Assembly: GCF_019915265.1 (NCBI RefSeq)
Contig: NZ_CP082780.1
Coordinates: forward strand, 2,666,001 to 2,730,000
Source: Bacillus aquiflavi
Lineage (GTDB): Bacteria; Bacillota; Bacilli; Bacillales; Cytobacillaceae
Direction: 5' to 3'
Length of the DNA stretch: 64,000 bases
The notes below the pieces were generated by a model. That model ran no database searches. It had not been told where the DNA came from and saw only the letters and a list, made by a program, of their open reading frames with translations. The translations under genes and the position numbers were made by a program. Shown here one piece after another: positions 55,957 through 64,000 of this stretch (the first letter of the stretch is position 1; every line of letters begins with the position of its first letter).

Positions 55957-57126
55957 TTAATGCGGAAGAAAATTTCTGAACATCATTGCTAATATAAAAA
56001 CAACGAGTAAAATAAATATACCGACTAATAATAATATGATAGTCACCTTCTTTTTAGCAACAAAATAAGCATTTAACTGGCCATACTTTTTTGTTATTGG
56101 ATGATCTAATAAAATTTTTTCCCAAGCTAGTGAAATCCAAAACAGTAATGCAACAATCCCAAACCCAAATATTAAAATCTTAATCCAAACTGGGGGAATT
56201 AATGTGATAGCAGTTGAAGAAACTGCGATAATTTTAAAATAACTGAACAAATATAGTGGGTTGCGGATAAATACTTTTATAAATAGCTCTATTAATCCAC
56301 TTTCAGGTGTCCTTTTTTTAAAAATTCGCTGTGACCGTCTAAAAAGTAACGGTTTTGTTCTTGTCATCACCTTTGTTTTTTCAACACCATAAGAAAACTG
56401 TAAAATAAAACCAATATATTTTATCCTTTCTAACTTTTCAACCATTAAATCTAGATTAAATTCTGAGAGCTTTGCTAAAGTTGGGATGTAAATAAATCCA
56501 CTAGTCACGATAAAAGTAGTAGCAGCTAAGAAACAAACGAGTACATCTTCGTTCACCCACGCTACATATAAACCTGCTAGAACAAAAGCAAATATAATAA
56601 ATAGTAATGTATTTATTACTTGTTTTAAAAATCGTCTTTCTATTCTTATTAGTAAACGCTTTAACGTCATCAATAACCATTTTAATGATGTGAATAAAAG
56701 GAAATATAGAAAAATTTGAACATTAGACAACTGAAAATGACGGATAAAAAAAGGCAAAAAAATAACTGTAAGCACGCCGATTCCAAGTGCATGAAAGATA
56801 AGGGAGTAAACAAATGCAATTTTTTTCACTCCGATAAAAAGCTGCTGATGTTTTATTAAAAATACGATATCAGCATCTAGAATATACGTGCGAAAATGAC
56901 CAACCCACACTATGAGATAGCCAACTAAAAACAGAGCACTTAATTGAGTATATGTGAGCCATTCTGGTGTTTCAAACCACCAAGAACGATAGATAAATGT
57001 GAAGATAACAATGGCCGGAATCACTAAATAAACAATAACTGTCCAATCAAGAACAGTACGAAAGACCCCATATTGAAACTTCCACTCAGCAAATAATCGT
57101 TTTAAAAATAATTGCTTGCTAGACAT
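55957..57126 (-). CDS. ythQ: EcsB-like ABC transporter membrane subunit YthQ
   Basis: A membrane protein of about 389 residues with eight to ten hydrophobic segments, of the EcsB/YthQ family of ABC permeases. It has a cytoplasmic basic N-terminus (SSKQLFLKRLFAEWKFQYGV), then VIVYLVIPAIVIFTFIYRSW and later VGHFRTYILDADIVFLIKHQ, and ends with a C-terminal helix. The start at 57126 follows GAAGGGGAT and overlaps the end of ythP by 8 bp, so the two form one transporter. The substrate is unknown; the related EcsAB affects secretion and peptide signalling. Confidence 0.9.
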   Translation of the reverse strand: MSSKQLFLKRLFAEWKFQYGVFRTVLDWTVIVYLVIPAIVIFTFIYRSWWFETPEWLTYTQLSALFLVGYLIVWVGHFRTYILDADIVFLIKHQQLFIGVKKIAFVYSLIFHALGIGVLTVIFLPFFIRHFQLSNVQIFLYFLLFTSLKWLLMTLKRLLIRIERRFLKQVINTLLFIIFAFVLAGLYVAWVNEDVLVCFLAATTFIVTSGFIYIPTLAKLSEFNLDLMVEKLERIKYIGFILQFSYGVEKTKVMTRTKPLLFRRSQRIFKKRTPESGLIELFIKVFIRNPLYLFSYFKIIAVSSTAITLIPPVWIKILIFGFGIVALLFWISLAWEKILLDHPITKKYGQLNAYFVAKKKVTIILLLVGIFILLVVFILAMMFRNFLPH

Positions 57127-57832
57127 GATGATCCCCTTCAGAAAAAGCATGATAACATTCGTATAGGGAGCCATTTTGTAAACCGCACTGTGTTCTTACT
57201 TCATTTAAAGTTCCTTTTGCCGTTAGTTTACCGTTCGTAATAAGCAAAAAGCGATCACATACCTTTTCCGCAGTATCTAACACATGGGTTGACATTAAAA
57301 TTCCTGCACCTCGTTTGCGCTCTTCTTCTATTACATTCAAAAAGATTTTCATCGCATTTGGATCAAGCCCAATAAAAGGCTCATCAATAATATAGACATC
57401 TGGTTTTATTAATAATGATAAAATGAGCATCGCTTTTTGCTGCATACCCTTCGAAAACGTAGTCGGTAATTTATGGGCATGCTGGTCAAGTTTGAACGTT
57501 TTTAACAATTCATTCGCACGCTCTTGAAACGCTTGCTCACCAAGTTCTTCAATTGTTGAAATCATATCAAGATGTTCCCAAAGGGTAAGTTCATCATAAA
57601 AAATCGGTCTTTCAGGAATATATGAATATTTCACATTTTGTTTAAAGGTAATTCTACCTTCAAGATGACTCATTAAACCAATAATAGATTTTATCGTTGT
57701 ACTTTTCCCAGCACCGTTCGGTCCAATTAATCCGATCAGCTCTCCAGACTTCACTTCAAACTGTATATTAGAAATAACCATTTTATTTATTTCGTATCCG
57801 GCTTGTTTAATATCAACGGTTAATAATACCAC
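57119..57832 (-). CDS. ythP: ABC transporter ATP-binding protein YthP
   Basis: A 237-residue ABC ATPase. Walker A is GLIGPNGAGKSTTIKSI (about 34-50), the Q-loop and Y-loop are near YSYIPERPIFYDELTLWEH, the signature is TTFSKGMQQKAMLILSL, and Walker B is VYIIDEPFIGLDP, followed by the H-loop in GILMSTHVLDTAE. It resembles EcsA. GTG at 57832 follows GGAGGGGAAAAG. It is coupled to ythQ. An IS110-type element lies 120 bp upstream and may separate it from its native promoter. Confidence 0.93.
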   Translation of the reverse strand: MVLLTVDIKQAGYEINKMVISNIQFEVKSGELIGLIGPNGAGKSTTIKSIIGLMSHLEGRITFKQNVKYSYIPERPIFYDELTLWEHLDMISTIEELGEQAFQERANELLKTFKLDQHAHKLPTTFSKGMQQKAMLILSLLIKPDVYIIDEPFIGLDPNAMKIFLNVIEEERKRGAGILMSTHVLDTAEKVCDRFLLITNGKLTAKGTLNEVRTQCGLQNGSLYECYHAFSEGDHHV

Positions 57833-57959
57833 CTTTTCCCCTCCTTCAATAAAGTTAAATTATCTCTTGAATACTTACTCATTCTCAAATTTTCATAGAG
57901 ACTTTATTTACACCTAATTGCTATTGCACCTTAAAGTGGATATAGACAGAATTTTCTTG

Positions 57960-58257
57960 CATGGTATGGTCCATCCTAACGACCAAACTGGATAAGTTTG
58001 GTAAACAAAAGGTATAACCCGCGCGTAAGGTCTCCACACGACTCACGGTCGCTCACCCTCCTATGTCTCTCCGGATCGGGTCCATACATTCCTTCGTCCT
58101 GCGTATCCATGAGGTGGAGGCCGGATATGCTCCTCTGCTGGGTCTTATGCCCGAATGGTGTAAATAAACTCCGGCTCTGCGCTATTGGTGTTTGTTTTGA
58201 GAATGAAGCAGGTAGTTAAGGAGTTACTTTACTTGTTTCATGCTGCCTGTAACGTTT
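57960..58257 (-). ncRNA. Candidate bridge RNA region of the IS110-type element
   Basis: About 300 nt of GC-rich, repeatedly self-complementary DNA lies between the transposase stop and the element end. Visible stems include CCAAACT/AGTTTGG (57983-58001) and paired arms around 58060-58140. Recombinases of this family use a non-coding bridge RNA transcribed from an element end to choose donor and target. In IS1111-like members it lies downstream of the gene, as here. I infer its presence from position and composition only; I did not fold it. Confidence 0.5.
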
Positions 58258-59521
58258 CTATTTGGGGCAGACCTTGCAATAGTTTGGAACCAAAAATTCA
58301 CACTGTCTGTTACCGATGACAAACAAGACACGCAACAACTTGCAACACAGGGCAATCAGAGACTGCTGTTTCTTTAAAGGGCGGTCAGGGCGTTTGGTAT
58401 AGAAATGATGCAGGGCTTTAAAGGTTGGGTTGTGTGCAACCAATGGACGAATCGCCACATACAAGGCCCTTCGAAGCCTGCTTCGGCCTCGCTTGGTGAT
58501 CCTTGTTTGCCCCTTGAATTTTTCCTGAACTATGTTCACGCAATGACAGCCCTGCCAGGTTTACGAGCTGCTGGGGATGGCTGTACTTCGTGATATCACC
58601 CACCTCAGCGAAAAATAAAGCGACTGTGGGTGGGCCCAGGCCTTTGATGACCATCATTTCCTTGGCTCCTGGCATGGTTTCCACCAGGCCTTCCAGTTCT
58701 TGATCCAACTGTTCCAATTGTTCATTGTAAAGTTCATACTGCTCAAGCAGACAATCCATTTCACGCCTGGCAAACTGGATGCCATTTTGAACGCCGATGC
58801 TCTTCTTTGCTGTCTCCACCAGCTTCGTTGCCTTCTTGATGCCTACGCCCCTTTGGACAAACGGCTTCCATGCCGCAAGCACTTCCTCAGATGTCTTTTC
58901 ATTGATCTGCAAAGGGAACGGAAACAGCTTTAATGTACAAAGGGCTGCTTTTCCTTTCCAGTCCTTGAAGACATCGAAGAACTCCGGAAAGTAACGTTGG
59001 ATGACGTTTTGGATACGGCCTTCTGTGATCATAAGCTGTTCGACGAGCTGATCTCTTATTTTGACGCCTTCCCTCAGCTCGGCATAAATACCATCCAAGA
59101 GATTGGGTACGGAGTATCGCCCGTCTTTAATCAGCTGTGCAATCACTTTGGCATCTTTCGTATCGTTTTTGGTTGGAGAGTTGTCATCCAGTTCTTTGCT
59201 TTTCTTGACATGCATGGGATTGACCAAAACAAAGTCATACCCCTTGGCAGTAAGAAAATAAGCCAGATTCAGCCAGTAATGCCCTGTCGGCTCAACGCCG
59301 AAGATCACACGGTCTTTCTCATTCTGTTTCTGGTGGCGTTCCACCCATTGCAGAAGGTTTTGGAAACCGTGGATTCTATTCTCAAAGATTAGGCGCTTGC
59401 CAAACTCAATGCCTCTGTCATCCTGAGCGCGTGCGACATGCTTGTCTTTGGCAATATCAATGCCAATAATCAGAGTTGATGGTGTGATTTGCGAGATCTT
59501 TTGATTTTGCGTATAATTCAT
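58258..59521 (-). pseudogene. IS110-family DEDD transposase, frameshifted
   Basis: A recombinase with an N-terminal DEDD RuvC-like domain (LIIGIDIAKDKHVARAQ at the start; FGVEPTGHYW; NDTKDAKVIAQLI) and a C-terminal transposase_20 domain with the catalytic serine region (SSGKFKGQTRITKRGRSRLR). Start MNYTQNQKISQ at 59521 follows AAGGAGGACT. The frame shifts at GGAAAAATTC (58519-58523). With one A fewer the two parts join into about 420 residues, the normal size. As read, this copy would not make a full transposase. Confidence 0.88.
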
Positions 59522-60037
59522 TTTGAGTCCTCCTTGGGTATCAATTAAGGGTCCCTTTTGCTGATCAGCTTGGGACACCTCGTATCATACCAAGGGGGCT
59601 CTTTTTTGTGCAATCCTCAAATTTCCTTAATTACAGGAATGCTCCTCTACTTATCTTATACGAAGAAATAGATCAAAAAGGTTCACTCTTCAAAAAAGAA
59701 TATTTTTATTTTCTTATCCTACATATATTCCACCTTTTATCCATATGATAGATTAACAAAAAAGGTAGCTAAAAACACCTTCATGACCCTTTCATACAAA
59801 ATAAGGGTTACAAAACGACTAGCTTTTTTTCGTAAATTAGTTTATAATTGTGGCAATTTAATTCAATTAAGTGTAAAATGTACTAGAGGTATGACATCCT
59901 GGAGCCATTCTGCAAGGAACAATCTATAAAGGAGTTGTCTGCGGAAAAGAAAACTGACATGTTGTTGAAGATCGATTTTTTAAAGGTCTGTTGTAGGATT
60001 ATGCCAATGGTTTGAAAAAAGGATAGGGAGTGGTTTT
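59522..60037. other. Region between the IS110 element and ytzE
   Basis: It contains the short 5' flank of the IS (to about 59610), then AT-rich DNA. No gene is seen. TTTATAATTG near 59848 could be a -10 for ytzE, without a matching -35. Confidence 0.4.
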
Positions 60038-60259
60038 TTGAAACCTTCAACTAACCGGATGTTAAACCGTATCAAATCCGTCTACATGTTTATTCAAAAA
60101 AATGGAACCGTGACGACGCAGGAGCTTGTAGAGGAATTTGGTATCACTCCTCGTACGATACAAAGGGATCTAAACGTCTTGGCTTATAATGATTTAGTTC
60201 AAAGCCCCAGCCGAGGCAAATGGACAACAACAAAAAGAAAAGTTAAGATGTCATCTTAA
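60038..60259 (+). CDS. ytzE: DeoR-type HTH protein YtzE
   Basis: A 73-residue protein that is almost only a winged helix-turn-helix of the DeoR type (MFIQKNGTVTTQELVEEFGI, TPRTIQRDLNVLAYNDLVQS). It has no effector domain and is very similar to B. subtilis YtzE in length and sequence. It probably binds DNA, with target unknown. The start is TTG at 60038 after GGATAGGGAG. It is convergent with the pseudouridine synthase gene. Confidence 0.93.
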   Translation: MKPSTNRMLNRIKSVYMFIQKNGTVTTQELVEEFGITPRTIQRDLNVLAYNDLVQSPSRGKWTTTKRKVKMSS

Positions 60260-60282
60260 AATCACTAAAACAAACAGACATA

Positions 60283-60318
60283 TAAAAAACGGGTGTGGAA
60301 TCTAAACACCCGTTTTTC
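60283..60318. terminator. Bidirectional terminator between ytzE and the pseudouridine synthase
   Basis: Stem AAAAACGGGTGT/ACACCCGTTTTT with a 10-nt loop and A/T flanks on both sides. Confidence 0.93.
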
Positions 60319-61031
60319 TATACTTGTTGGTTTAACATTTTAACTTCTTGATCTGTTAATTCTCGATATTCCCCGAGAAGAAGTGTATCATCAAGCTTTA
60401 ACGAACACATAGATAATCGTTTTAAATAAATTACACGTTTTCCGACGGCTTGAAACATTCTTTTTACTTGATGAAACTTTCCTTCTGTTATCGTTAATTC
60501 TATTTCCGAGCGAACTCCTGACTTTATAATCGTTAACTTCCCAGGCTTTGTCTTATAACCATCATCAAGAACTACTCCTTTATTAAATGCATTTACATCC
60601 GTTGAATTTACTTCACCATCAATAATTGCATAATATGTTTTCGGAACATTTTTTTTTGGTGCTAAAAGTTTATGAGCAAGTTGGCCATCGTTTGTTAAAA
60701 GCAGTAAACCTTCCGTGTCCTTATCGAGCCGGCCTACTGGGAATGGCTGAAACACTAATTCCTCTGGCTGCAATAAATCGATCACTGTATCTTCAACAGC
60801 ATCTTCTGTTGCTGAAATAAAACCTGGCGGCTTATTCATCATTAAATAAATAAACTCTTTATACTCAATTACATCACCAAGTAGCGTCACGACATCTTTA
60901 TTAGGGTCTACATGCTGTTTCCCGTCTTTAACAATAGAATCATTAACCTTCACTATACCTTCTTTCAGCAGCTTCTTTACTTCTTTTCGACTGCCATAAC
61001 CTAAATTAGCAAGCATTTTATCTATTCGCAT
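60318..61031 (-). CDS. ytzG: RsuA/RluB-family pseudouridine synthase YtzG
   Basis: A 237-residue pseudouridine synthase. The N-terminal S4 RNA-binding domain (MRIDKMLANLGYGSRKEVKK) precedes the catalytic domain with the aspartate motif FPVGRLDKDTEGLLLLTNDG (about 98-117). The domain also has LAHKLLAPKKNVPKTYYAII and FHQVKRMFQAVGKRV near the end. The target RNA is either small-subunit (RsuA type) or large-subunit (RluB type) rRNA; length and the single S4 domain suit RsuA. It starts at 61031 after CGGAGGAAC and ends in a shared terminator. Confidence 0.9.
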   Translation of the reverse strand: MRIDKMLANLGYGSRKEVKKLLKEGIVKVNDSIVKDGKQHVDPNKDVVTLLGDVIEYKEFIYLMMNKPPGFISATEDAVEDTVIDLLQPEELVFQPFPVGRLDKDTEGLLLLTNDGQLAHKLLAPKKNVPKTYYAIIDGEVNSTDVNAFNKGVVLDDGYKTKPGKLTIIKSGVRSEIELTITEGKFHQVKRMFQAVGKRVIYLKRLSMCSLKLDDTLLLGEYRELTDQEVKMLNQQV

Positions 61032-61143
61032 TATTTGTTCCTCCGAAAATAACTAGTCCGATGGGCGGATGCCCGTTACCTAGATCGTTATTTTACATAG
61101 ACTATTATCATTACACATTACTTATATACAGGAGCTGATCAAC

Positions 61144-61353
61144 ATGAATTACCGGCAGCAACAAGGACAATTTTACCCTCCCCCTGGATTTCCACCACCA
61201 GGCTACCCAGGAGGCGGGACAGAACAGCGCTTAGAACGGCTTGAGCGGCAAGTAAATCGATTTAATCGCCAGTTAGATCGGTTAGACCGCCGTGTTCAAC
61301 GCCTTGAACGTCGCTTTGGAATGACCGATTATTATTCTGATATGAGTTATTGA
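61144..61353 (+). CDS. Small Pro/Gly-rich coiled-coil protein, 69 residues
   Basis: The first 25 residues are rich in Pro, Gly, Gln and Tyr (QGQFYPPPGFPPPGYPGGG). Residues 26-57 form a regular heptad repeat full of Arg, Leu and Gln (LERLERQVNRFNRQLDRLDR), and the end is tyrosine-rich. Such a plan (disordered Pro/Gly head, short coiled coil, Tyr tail) is seen in spore coat and other assembly proteins, but I recognise no family. ATG at 61144 follows a weak AGGAGCTG. The codon usage is normal and the frame is intact. Confidence 0.7.
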   Translation: MNYRQQQGQFYPPPGFPPPGYPGGGTEQRLERLERQVNRFNRQLDRLDRRVQRLERRFGMTDYYSDMSY

Positions 61354-61395
61354 CTATACAATCTTTCACCTTAAATATTGACTTTATCTGCAAAC

Positions 61396-61425
61396 TGAAA
61401 CGGTCTTTACAAAGACCGTTTCAGA
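61396..61425 (+). terminator. Perfect 14-bp hairpin after the small coiled-coil gene
   Basis: CTGAAACGGTCTTT and AAAGACCGTTTCAG pair around AC. No T tract follows; its right arm runs into the dispersed repeat at 61423. It is probably the gene's terminator, weakened or displaced by the repeat. Confidence 0.55.
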
Positions 61426-61533
61426 CTGTTGACAAACGCTCGCATTCTATGTTATTTGCACTTCGTCGAAGCTCATGAACGATATGTTCTTTCGCTTCTG
61501 CTTCGACTGACAAGTGTTTTCAACCAGTCTGAG
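61423..61533 (+). repeat. Dispersed ~110-bp repeat, full copy A
   Basis: The ends CAGACTGTTGACAAACGC and (complement of the right end) CAGACTGGTTGAAAACACTT are imperfect inverted repeats. The inside contains GCATTCT, ATGAACGATATGTTCTTTCG and CTTCGACTGACAAG. It is the most complete copy and the reference for the other five in this window. Confidence 0.75.
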
Positions 61534-61578
61534 AATTTCTTTTGACTACAATCTCAGTCATTTTTTAGGGCGTCCATT

Positions 61579-63189
61579 TTAAAAAGGCAAACGTAATTTC
61601 TTTCGTAAACGATCTGCTCTTTCTCCAAATAAAACATTCATAAGCTGCGTTCGAAAACTTAAATAAAAGTAAATTCCAGCCCCGACAACTGCGCAAATGA
61701 TGATAATAATAAGCGACTCCATTCTAGTATCTGGTGTCAATACGAATCCAAGCAATTTATAAACGATTGCTGCTCCTATAAACATCAAAAATGTAAAAAA
61801 ACTAATTAGCAAGCTACGATGAATAACCAGCCGGAATGAATAACGGGCAAACAGTTTAATGACAATAATATTAATGATTACTGCAGCTAAATACCCTAAT
61901 GCAGTTGCATACACTGCCCCTTTTGTTTCAAATATTTTAATAAGCGGTATATTTAAACTTAGCTTAATTAAAAGGCCAACTAATAAACTTAAAATTGTAA
62001 AGCGTTGCTCATTAATTCCTTGTAAAATGGCTGCAGTGACCGAAAAGAATGCAAATAAGATGGCAACCGGAGCATAAACTTGCAACACATCTGCCCCTAA
62101 TTGATTATGACCATAAAACACTGTATAGGTCGGTTCTGCCAATAGTGAAATTCCTACAACAGCAGGGAGCGTTAAAAATAATACAACTTGAAATGTTTGG
62201 TTAAGCTGACTCGTCATGCTTTGCCGGTCTCTTTCTGTAAACGCTTTTGTTACACTTGGAATGAGCGTTAACGAAAATGCAGTTGCCAATGAAACAGGGA
62301 TGATCACAAGCTTATGTGTGTCAAAATTAATAATCCCTAAACTCGTATCCGATTGTGCCGCTAATCCAATGGCTGACATTGCACGGTTAAAGGTAAATTG
62401 ATCAATCAATTGAAAGAGCGGATTAGCTATTCCAACAATGACAAATGGAATAGAATACTGGATGATTTCCCAATAAATATCTTTTAAAGAAATGTCCATT
62501 GTCCCTTTATCTTTTTTTAACAGTTGATCAAAATAAGGCTTTCGCTTAAGCCAGTACCAGATAAGCACAATAAGGCCGCCAGCAGCTCCAATAAATGCTG
62601 CAAACGTTGCGACACTAATCGCTGATACGATATCTCCGTCCATGATCTTTAAAACAACAAACGCACCAATGAGGACGAATCCAATTCGAATAATTTGCTC
62701 AACAACTTGCGAAACAGCCGAAGGACCCATCGATTCATGCCCTTGAAAAAAGCCGCGAATTAAACTCATAACTGGAACAAGTATTAACGCAAAACTAACC
62801 GATCGAATGACCGTTACTACATCTTCAACTTTTGTCGTTTGATCTGTATCAACTATTATTTCCGGTGCTACAATAGGTGCGAGCATGTATAAAACGAGAA
62901 ATGAAACTACCCCGGTAATAGTCATTATGAGCAATCCAGATTTAAACAACTTTCTGCCAACTGCATATTCGCCTAGTGTATTATATTTTGAAATATACTT
63001 CGAGACAGCTAAAGGAACACCCGCGGTTGCGATGCTAATAAAAATCGTATATGGAACATAAGCATATGTATATAACACAGCATCTCCGACAAGCGCTTTA
63101 AACGGTATAACATAAAAGAGTCCTAGTATTTTTGAAATAATCGTGGCTAACGTTAATATAAACGTTCCTCTTAACAACTTTGAAGACAT
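61579..63189 (-). CDS. ytgP: YtgP, MurJ/Wzx-like lipid flippase family
   Basis: A 536-residue polytopic protein of the MOP/MATE superfamily (polysaccharide-type), with about 14 hydrophobic segments. It begins LLRGTFILTLATIISKILGLFYVIPF and shows GVPLAVSKYISKY and LIRGFFQGHESMGPSAVSQV, typical of this group. B. subtilis YtgP has MurJ-like lipid II flippase activity, redundant with Amj. It is expected to move lipid-linked wall precursors across the membrane. It starts at 63189 and is divergent from ytfP. Confidence 0.92.
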   Translation of the reverse strand: MSSKLLRGTFILTLATIISKILGLFYVIPFKALVGDAVLYTYAYVPYTIFISIATAGVPLAVSKYISKYNTLGEYAVGRKLFKSGLLIMTITGVVSFLVLYMLAPIVAPEIIVDTDQTTKVEDVVTVIRSVSFALILVPVMSLIRGFFQGHESMGPSAVSQVVEQIIRIGFVLIGAFVVLKIMDGDIVSAISVATFAAFIGAAGGLIVLIWYWLKRKPYFDQLLKKDKGTMDISLKDIYWEIIQYSIPFVIVGIANPLFQLIDQFTFNRAMSAIGLAAQSDTSLGIINFDTHKLVIIPVSLATAFSLTLIPSVTKAFTERDRQSMTSQLNQTFQVVLFLTLPAVVGISLLAEPTYTVFYGHNQLGADVLQVYAPVAILFAFFSVTAAILQGINEQRFTILSLLVGLLIKLSLNIPLIKIFETKGAVYATALGYLAAVIINIIVIKLFARYSFRLVIHRSLLISFFTFLMFIGAAIVYKLLGFVLTPDTRMESLIIIIICAVVGAGIYFYLSFRTQLMNVLFGERADRLRKKLRLPF

Positions 63190-63463
63190 CTAGATCCCAT
63201 CCTAAACAAAATTCCCCAACTTTTTTATTTTACTATTTGTAGTTTACCGCTAAATAACGTATTGTGCCACCTTCTTTATTCTTATAAAAACACTTATTTT
63301 CTTTTGTAATGAAAGAAAGATGGTCTATAATCAAATTAGTTTCCAAAGAAAAGCGTTCAGAACAATAAAAACAAAGGAATAAATAATAAATTTGGTGAAA
63401 AGCTTTCAGCTTACTAATCGACAACTATTTTCTATAATAAAAAAATTAAAGTTGGTGGTTTTA

Positions 63464-64000
63464 TGATATATGATGTAATCGTTGTTGGCGGGGGGCCTTC
63501 AGGCTTAATGGCAGCAATCGGGGCAGCAGAAAAAGGAGCAAAAGTCTTACTCGTCGATAAAGGGGATAAGCTTGGCCGTAAACTTGCAATTTCAGGCGGT
63601 GGTCGCTGTAATGTGACGAACCGATTGCCTGTTGATGAGATCATTAAACACATTCCAGGAAACGGTCGATTTTTATACAGCGCTTTTTCAATCTTTAATA
63701 ACGAAGATATTATTTACTTTTTTGAAAAAATTGGCATCAAATTAAAAGAAGAAGACCACGGGAGAATGTTCCCTGCTACAGACAAGGCTCAGTCGGTCGT
63801 AGATGCTTTATTAAACCAATTAAATGATTTAAGCGTAACGATTTGGACAAACAGCCCTGTCAAAACAATCGACTTTGCTAGTAAACAAATAAAGTCGGTC
63901 ATACTTAAAGACAAACAAATAGTGAACACATCAGCACTCGTTATTGCCGTCGGTGGTAAATCTGTTCCGCATAGCGGATCAACAGGCGACGGCTATGCAT
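63464..64000 (+). CDS. ytfP: FAD-dependent oxidoreductase YtfP (HI0933 family), N-terminal part
   Basis: The gene runs off the window; 179 residues are visible. It begins [20 protein letters not shown], a dinucleotide-binding GxGxxG-type motif for [21 protein letters not shown] follows, the hallmark of the HI0933/BaiN family, and then [40 protein letters not shown] lies close to the window edge. The reaction is unknown; it is a flavoprotein of the cytoplasm. ATG at 63464 lies after AGTTGGTGG. It follows the divergent ytgP, as in B. subtilis. Confidence 0.93.

Larger units (their letters stand above)
57955..59610 (-). mobile_element. IS110-family (IS1111-like) insertion element
   Basis: It contains one DEDD transposase gene (58258-59521, frameshifted), a short 5' flank and a roughly 300-bp structured non-coding 3' flank. 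GC content is visibly higher than the host DNA. Possible subterminal inverted sequences are GCATGGTATGGTCC at the left (57960-57972) and, on the complement of the right end, CTTGGTATGATACG (about 59582-59595). The layout, with the long non-coding part downstream of the gene, is that of the IS1111 subgroup. Ends are approximate, because this family makes no long terminal inverted repeats. Confidence 0.75.

Noticed and set aside
58405-59392. Several plus-strand frames opposite the IS110 transposase
   Set aside because: They are shadows of a GC-richer coding strand; no starts with RBS and no known domains.
1-64000. tRNA or rRNA genes, prophage genes, a defence island or a biosynthetic cluster
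   Set aside because: I looked on both strands and saw no cloverleaf, rRNA stretch, integrase with att sites, toxin-antitoxin pair, or restriction partner beside YtxK; the window is mostly conserved core chromosome.

Overview
This window is chromosomal DNA of a spore-forming, low-GC Firmicute of the family Bacillaceae. Gene order closely follows the Bacillus subtilis segment ackA-ytxK-tpx-ytfJ-ytfI-yteJ-sppA-ytcI, sspA-thiI-nifZ-ezrA-hisJ-refZ, rpsD-tyrS-acsA-acuABC-ccpA-aroA-ytxJHG-murC-sftA-ytpRQP-ytoP-ytzB-ytnP-trmB-ytzH-ytmP, thpR-dat-pepV-ythPQ-ytzE-ytgP-ytfP. Spore genes (alpha/beta SASP, YtfJ/GerW), purine-rich ribosome binding sites and a tyrosine T-box agree with this. The species cannot be named from the sequence alone.

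Layout. 1-6.6 kb: acetate kinase (N-terminus only), YtxK, Tpx and the ytfJ-ytfI-yteJ-sppA operon, all on the minus strand. 6.86-8.72 kb: a class C-type group II intron lying directly behind a rho-independent terminator, with a frameshifted reverse transcriptase. 8.9-15.6 kb: an acyl-CoA synthetase, a broken small membrane-protein gene, a SASP, and the thiI-nifZ sulfur-transfer pair followed by ezrA. 16-24.4 kb: hisJ, a refZ gene with an in-frame stop, a methionine gamma-lyase with a textbook cre site, rpsD with a consensus promoter, an erythromycin-esterase-like protein without its catalytic histidines, a frameshifted EamA transporter, and tyrS behind a T-box. 24.4-34.8 kb: a class A PBP with a Pro/Glu tail, acsA divergent from acuABC, ccpA, and a frameshifted aroA. 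35-51.6 kb: stress, wall, division, tRNA and peptidase genes. 51.8-52.8 kb: an IS200/IS605 element with intact TnpA and decayed TnpB. 52.8-57.8 kb: thpR (frameshifted), dat, pepV, ythQ/ythP. 57.95-59.6 kb: an IS110-family element with a structured GC-rich non-coding end. 60-64 kb: ytzE, an RsuA/RluB-type pseudouridine synthase, a small Pro-rich coiled-coil gene, ytgP and the start of ytfP.

How the genes fit together. AckA, AcsA, AcuA (AcsA acetyltransferase), AcuC (deacetylase), AcuB and CcpA form an acetate/overflow and catabolite-control neighbourhood, with cre sites seen at acsA and at the methionine gamma-lyase gene. NifZ and ThiI cooperate in tRNA 4-thiouridylation. EzrA, SftA, RefZ, MurC, YtgP and the PBP concern division and wall synthesis.

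Two themes stand out beyond the conserved genes. First, at least nine loci carry a single-base indel or a stop, several of them in homopolymer runs. Repairing each one restores a family-typical length, so sequencing error must be excluded before calling these pseudogenes. Second, the intergenic DNA holds several unannotated repeats: a roughly 110-bp dispersed family with inverted ends, a 242-bp palindromic repeat, and a roughly 165-bp direct repeat. The best candidates for new biology are the non-coding end of the IS110-type element, the dispersed repeat family and the esterase homologue.
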